Shown here: one piece after another, positions 62,722-64,000 of the stretch
Layout of the letters: each line of letters opens with the position of its first letter
Position numbering within the stretch: position 1 is the first letter of the stretch
Source of the DNA: Mycolicibacterium aichiense
Lineage (GTDB): Bacteria > Actinomycetota > Actinomycetes > Mycobacteriales > Mycobacteriaceae
DNA: 64,000 nt
NCBI RefSeq assembly: GCF_010726245.1
Contig: NZ_AP022561.1
Span: 3,968,001 to 4,032,000, forward strand
Direction: 5' to 3'
The notes under the pieces: model-generated
What the model was told of the DNA's origin: nothing
Seen by the model: only the letters and a program-made list of their open reading frames with translations
Databases searched by the model: none
Made by a program: the position numbers and the translations under genes

Positions 62722-63227
62722 CGACGACAATGCGGTACCGAATCATCGATAGCCCGGTGGGTCCACTGACCCTGGCCGGCACGGGATCGACGCTGCGACA
62801 TCTACGGATGGTGGACCAGACGCATGAGCCGGATCGGTCCGACTGGGCGCAGTCCGATGATGAGATATTCGCCGACGCGGTCGAGCAGCTGGCGGCCTAC
62901 TTCGCCGGTGAACTCACCGAATTCGACCTCGACCTGGAACTCGGCGGAACCGAATTCCAACGCAAAGTCTGGTCGGCTTTGCGCACCATTCCGTACGGCG
63001 AGACTCGGTCTTATGGAGAAATCGCCATGCAAATCGGATCTCCGGGAGCATCGCGTGCGGTGGGAATGGCAAATGGCCGAAATCCGATCGGCATCATCGT
63101 CCCCTGTCATCGCGTTATCGGTTCAACCGGCGGAATGACCGGATATGGCGGAGGAATTGATCGAAAGCGCGCATTGCTGGCGCTGGAGAAAAGCCGAATT
63201 CCGGCCGATCTTTCGCTATTCGATTGA
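62718..63227 (+). CDS. ogt: O6-alkylguanine-DNA methyltransferase
   Basis: A 169-residue suicide repair protein with the acceptor Cys in IVPCHRVIGSTG, Arg-finger region SPGASRAVGMANGRNP and a C-terminal GYGGGIDRKRALLALE. GTG at 62718, preceded by GAAGGAGACACC, overlaps the alkA stop. Together with AdaA-AlkA it forms a split adaptive-response operon, as in Rv1316c-Rv1317c. It converges on the rRNA operon. Confidence 0.95.
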   Translation: MTTTMRYRIIDSPVGPLTLAGTGSTLRHLRMVDQTHEPDRSDWAQSDDEIFADAVEQLAAYFAGELTEFDLDLELGGTEFQRKVWSALRTIPYGETRSYGEIAMQIGSPGASRAVGMANGRNPIGIIVPCHRVIGSTGGMTGYGGGIDRKRALLALEKSRIPADLSLFD

Positions 63228-63245
63228 CGTCTACATACACAAATG

Positions 63246-63279
63246 CCTGTGCCCCCTAATCGAAATTAGGGGGCACAGG
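63246..63279 (-). terminator. rRNA operon terminator
   Basis: A perfect 15-bp stem, CCTGTGCCCCCTAAT (63246-63260) and ATTAGGGGGCACAGG (63265-63279). On the minus strand it has a UUCG tetraloop and is followed by a T-containing stretch. It ends the rRNA transcript 11 bp after the 5S gene and may also stop ogt transcription from the other side. Confidence 0.9.
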
Positions 63280-63289
63280 TCTTAAATTG

Positions 63290-63404
63290 TGTTCGGCGGT
63301 GTCCTACTTTTCCACCCTGTGGGGTAGTATCATCGGCGCTGGTAGGCTTAGCTTCCGGGTTCGGGATGGGACCGGGCGTTTCCCTGCCGCTATGGCCGCC
63401 GTAA
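63290..63404 (-). rRNA. rrf: 5S ribosomal RNA
   Basis: About 115 nt on the minus strand starting TTACGGCGGCCATAGCGG and ending near GGACACCGCCGAACA, with the internal CCCGGTCCCATTCCGAACCC and GGAAGCTAAGC segments of mycobacterial 5S rRNA. The ends were placed by similarity to remembered mycobacterial 5S and could be off by one or two bases. Confidence 0.95.
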
Positions 63405-63539
63405 CTTTATTCACTCTTTTCCGAGTGTACATAGTTTTGGTGGTGGGGTGCAGTGTGTTGATTGTTGTGGTGTGGTTGCGGGCAATGTGTGTGCGTCTTT
63501 ACAGTTTCCGAAAACAAATTGGTTTGTTGTTTTGGTTGT
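63405..63539 (-). other. 23S-5S internal transcribed spacer
   Basis: A spacer of about 135 bp, AT-richer than the rest of the window, between the two rRNA genes. It should form the base of the processing stem for RNase III. No tRNA is present in it. Confidence 0.8.

Positions 63540-64000
<461 letters not shown>

Overview
The window reads as chromosome of a mycobacterium, most likely a rapid grower of the Mycolicibacterium type. The DNA is GC-rich with frequent GTG/TTG starts and 1-4 base gene overlaps. From 33 kb to the right end the gene order is that of the M. tuberculosis Rv1316c-Rv1343c block, inverted: lprD, rdgB, rph, cAMP phosphodiesterase, murI, rhomboid, clpS, pncB, dinG, glgP/glgE/glgB, CnoX-like, fadA4, epimerase, nucS, adenylate cyclase, alkA, ogt, rrn. 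MspA-type porins favour a fast grower. These comparisons rest on remembered gene orders; no search was run.

Region 1 (1-18.2 kb) is a dense catabolic cluster of acyl-CoA enzymes. It has two adjacent pairs of acyl-CoA dehydrogenases, an acyl-CoA ligase, a crotonase, an SDR dehydrogenase, a CaiB-type CoA-transferase, an F420/LLM oxidoreductase, a two-subunit B12-dependent acyl-CoA mutase with its MeaB-type GTPase chaperone, a 2Fe-2S ferredoxin, an amidohydrolase, an NTF2-like protein and an acetoacetyl-CoA synthetase. A TetR and an IclR regulator are present. A 15-bp palindrome close to GAGAATANTATTCTC lies before the TetR, SDR, ferredoxin/ligase and DUF1330 genes, so they probably form one regulon. 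The mutase pocket and the order of enzymes suggest breakdown of a branched or carboxylated acyl-CoA; the substrate cannot be read from sequence.

Region 2 (18.2-33 kb) is accessory, largely cell-envelope and secretion. It contains an SDR, small secreted proteins, a PGRS glycine-repeat protein without a PE domain, two tandem cysteine-containing MspA-like porins followed by two paralogous secreted proline-rich proteins, a phospholipase D-like protein with a split chromate transporter, a membrane protein combining a pseudokinase-like domain with a flippase-like domain, a CocE-type lipoprotein hydrolase and tRNA-Leu(UAG). Several very small genes with good start signals lie here.

Region 3 (33-63 kb) is mostly conserved core: nucleotide-pool and RNA processing (rdgB, rph), peptidoglycan precursor supply (murI), N-degron adaptor (clpS), NAD salvage (pncB), alpha-glucan metabolism (glgP, glgE, glgB), propionate/thiolase metabolism and DNA repair (dinG, nucS, ada-alkA, ogt). 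A third MspA-like porin and a lipoprotein metalloprotease are inserted. The window ends in a ribosomal RNA operon on the minus strand (terminator, 5S, spacer, 3' part of 23S).
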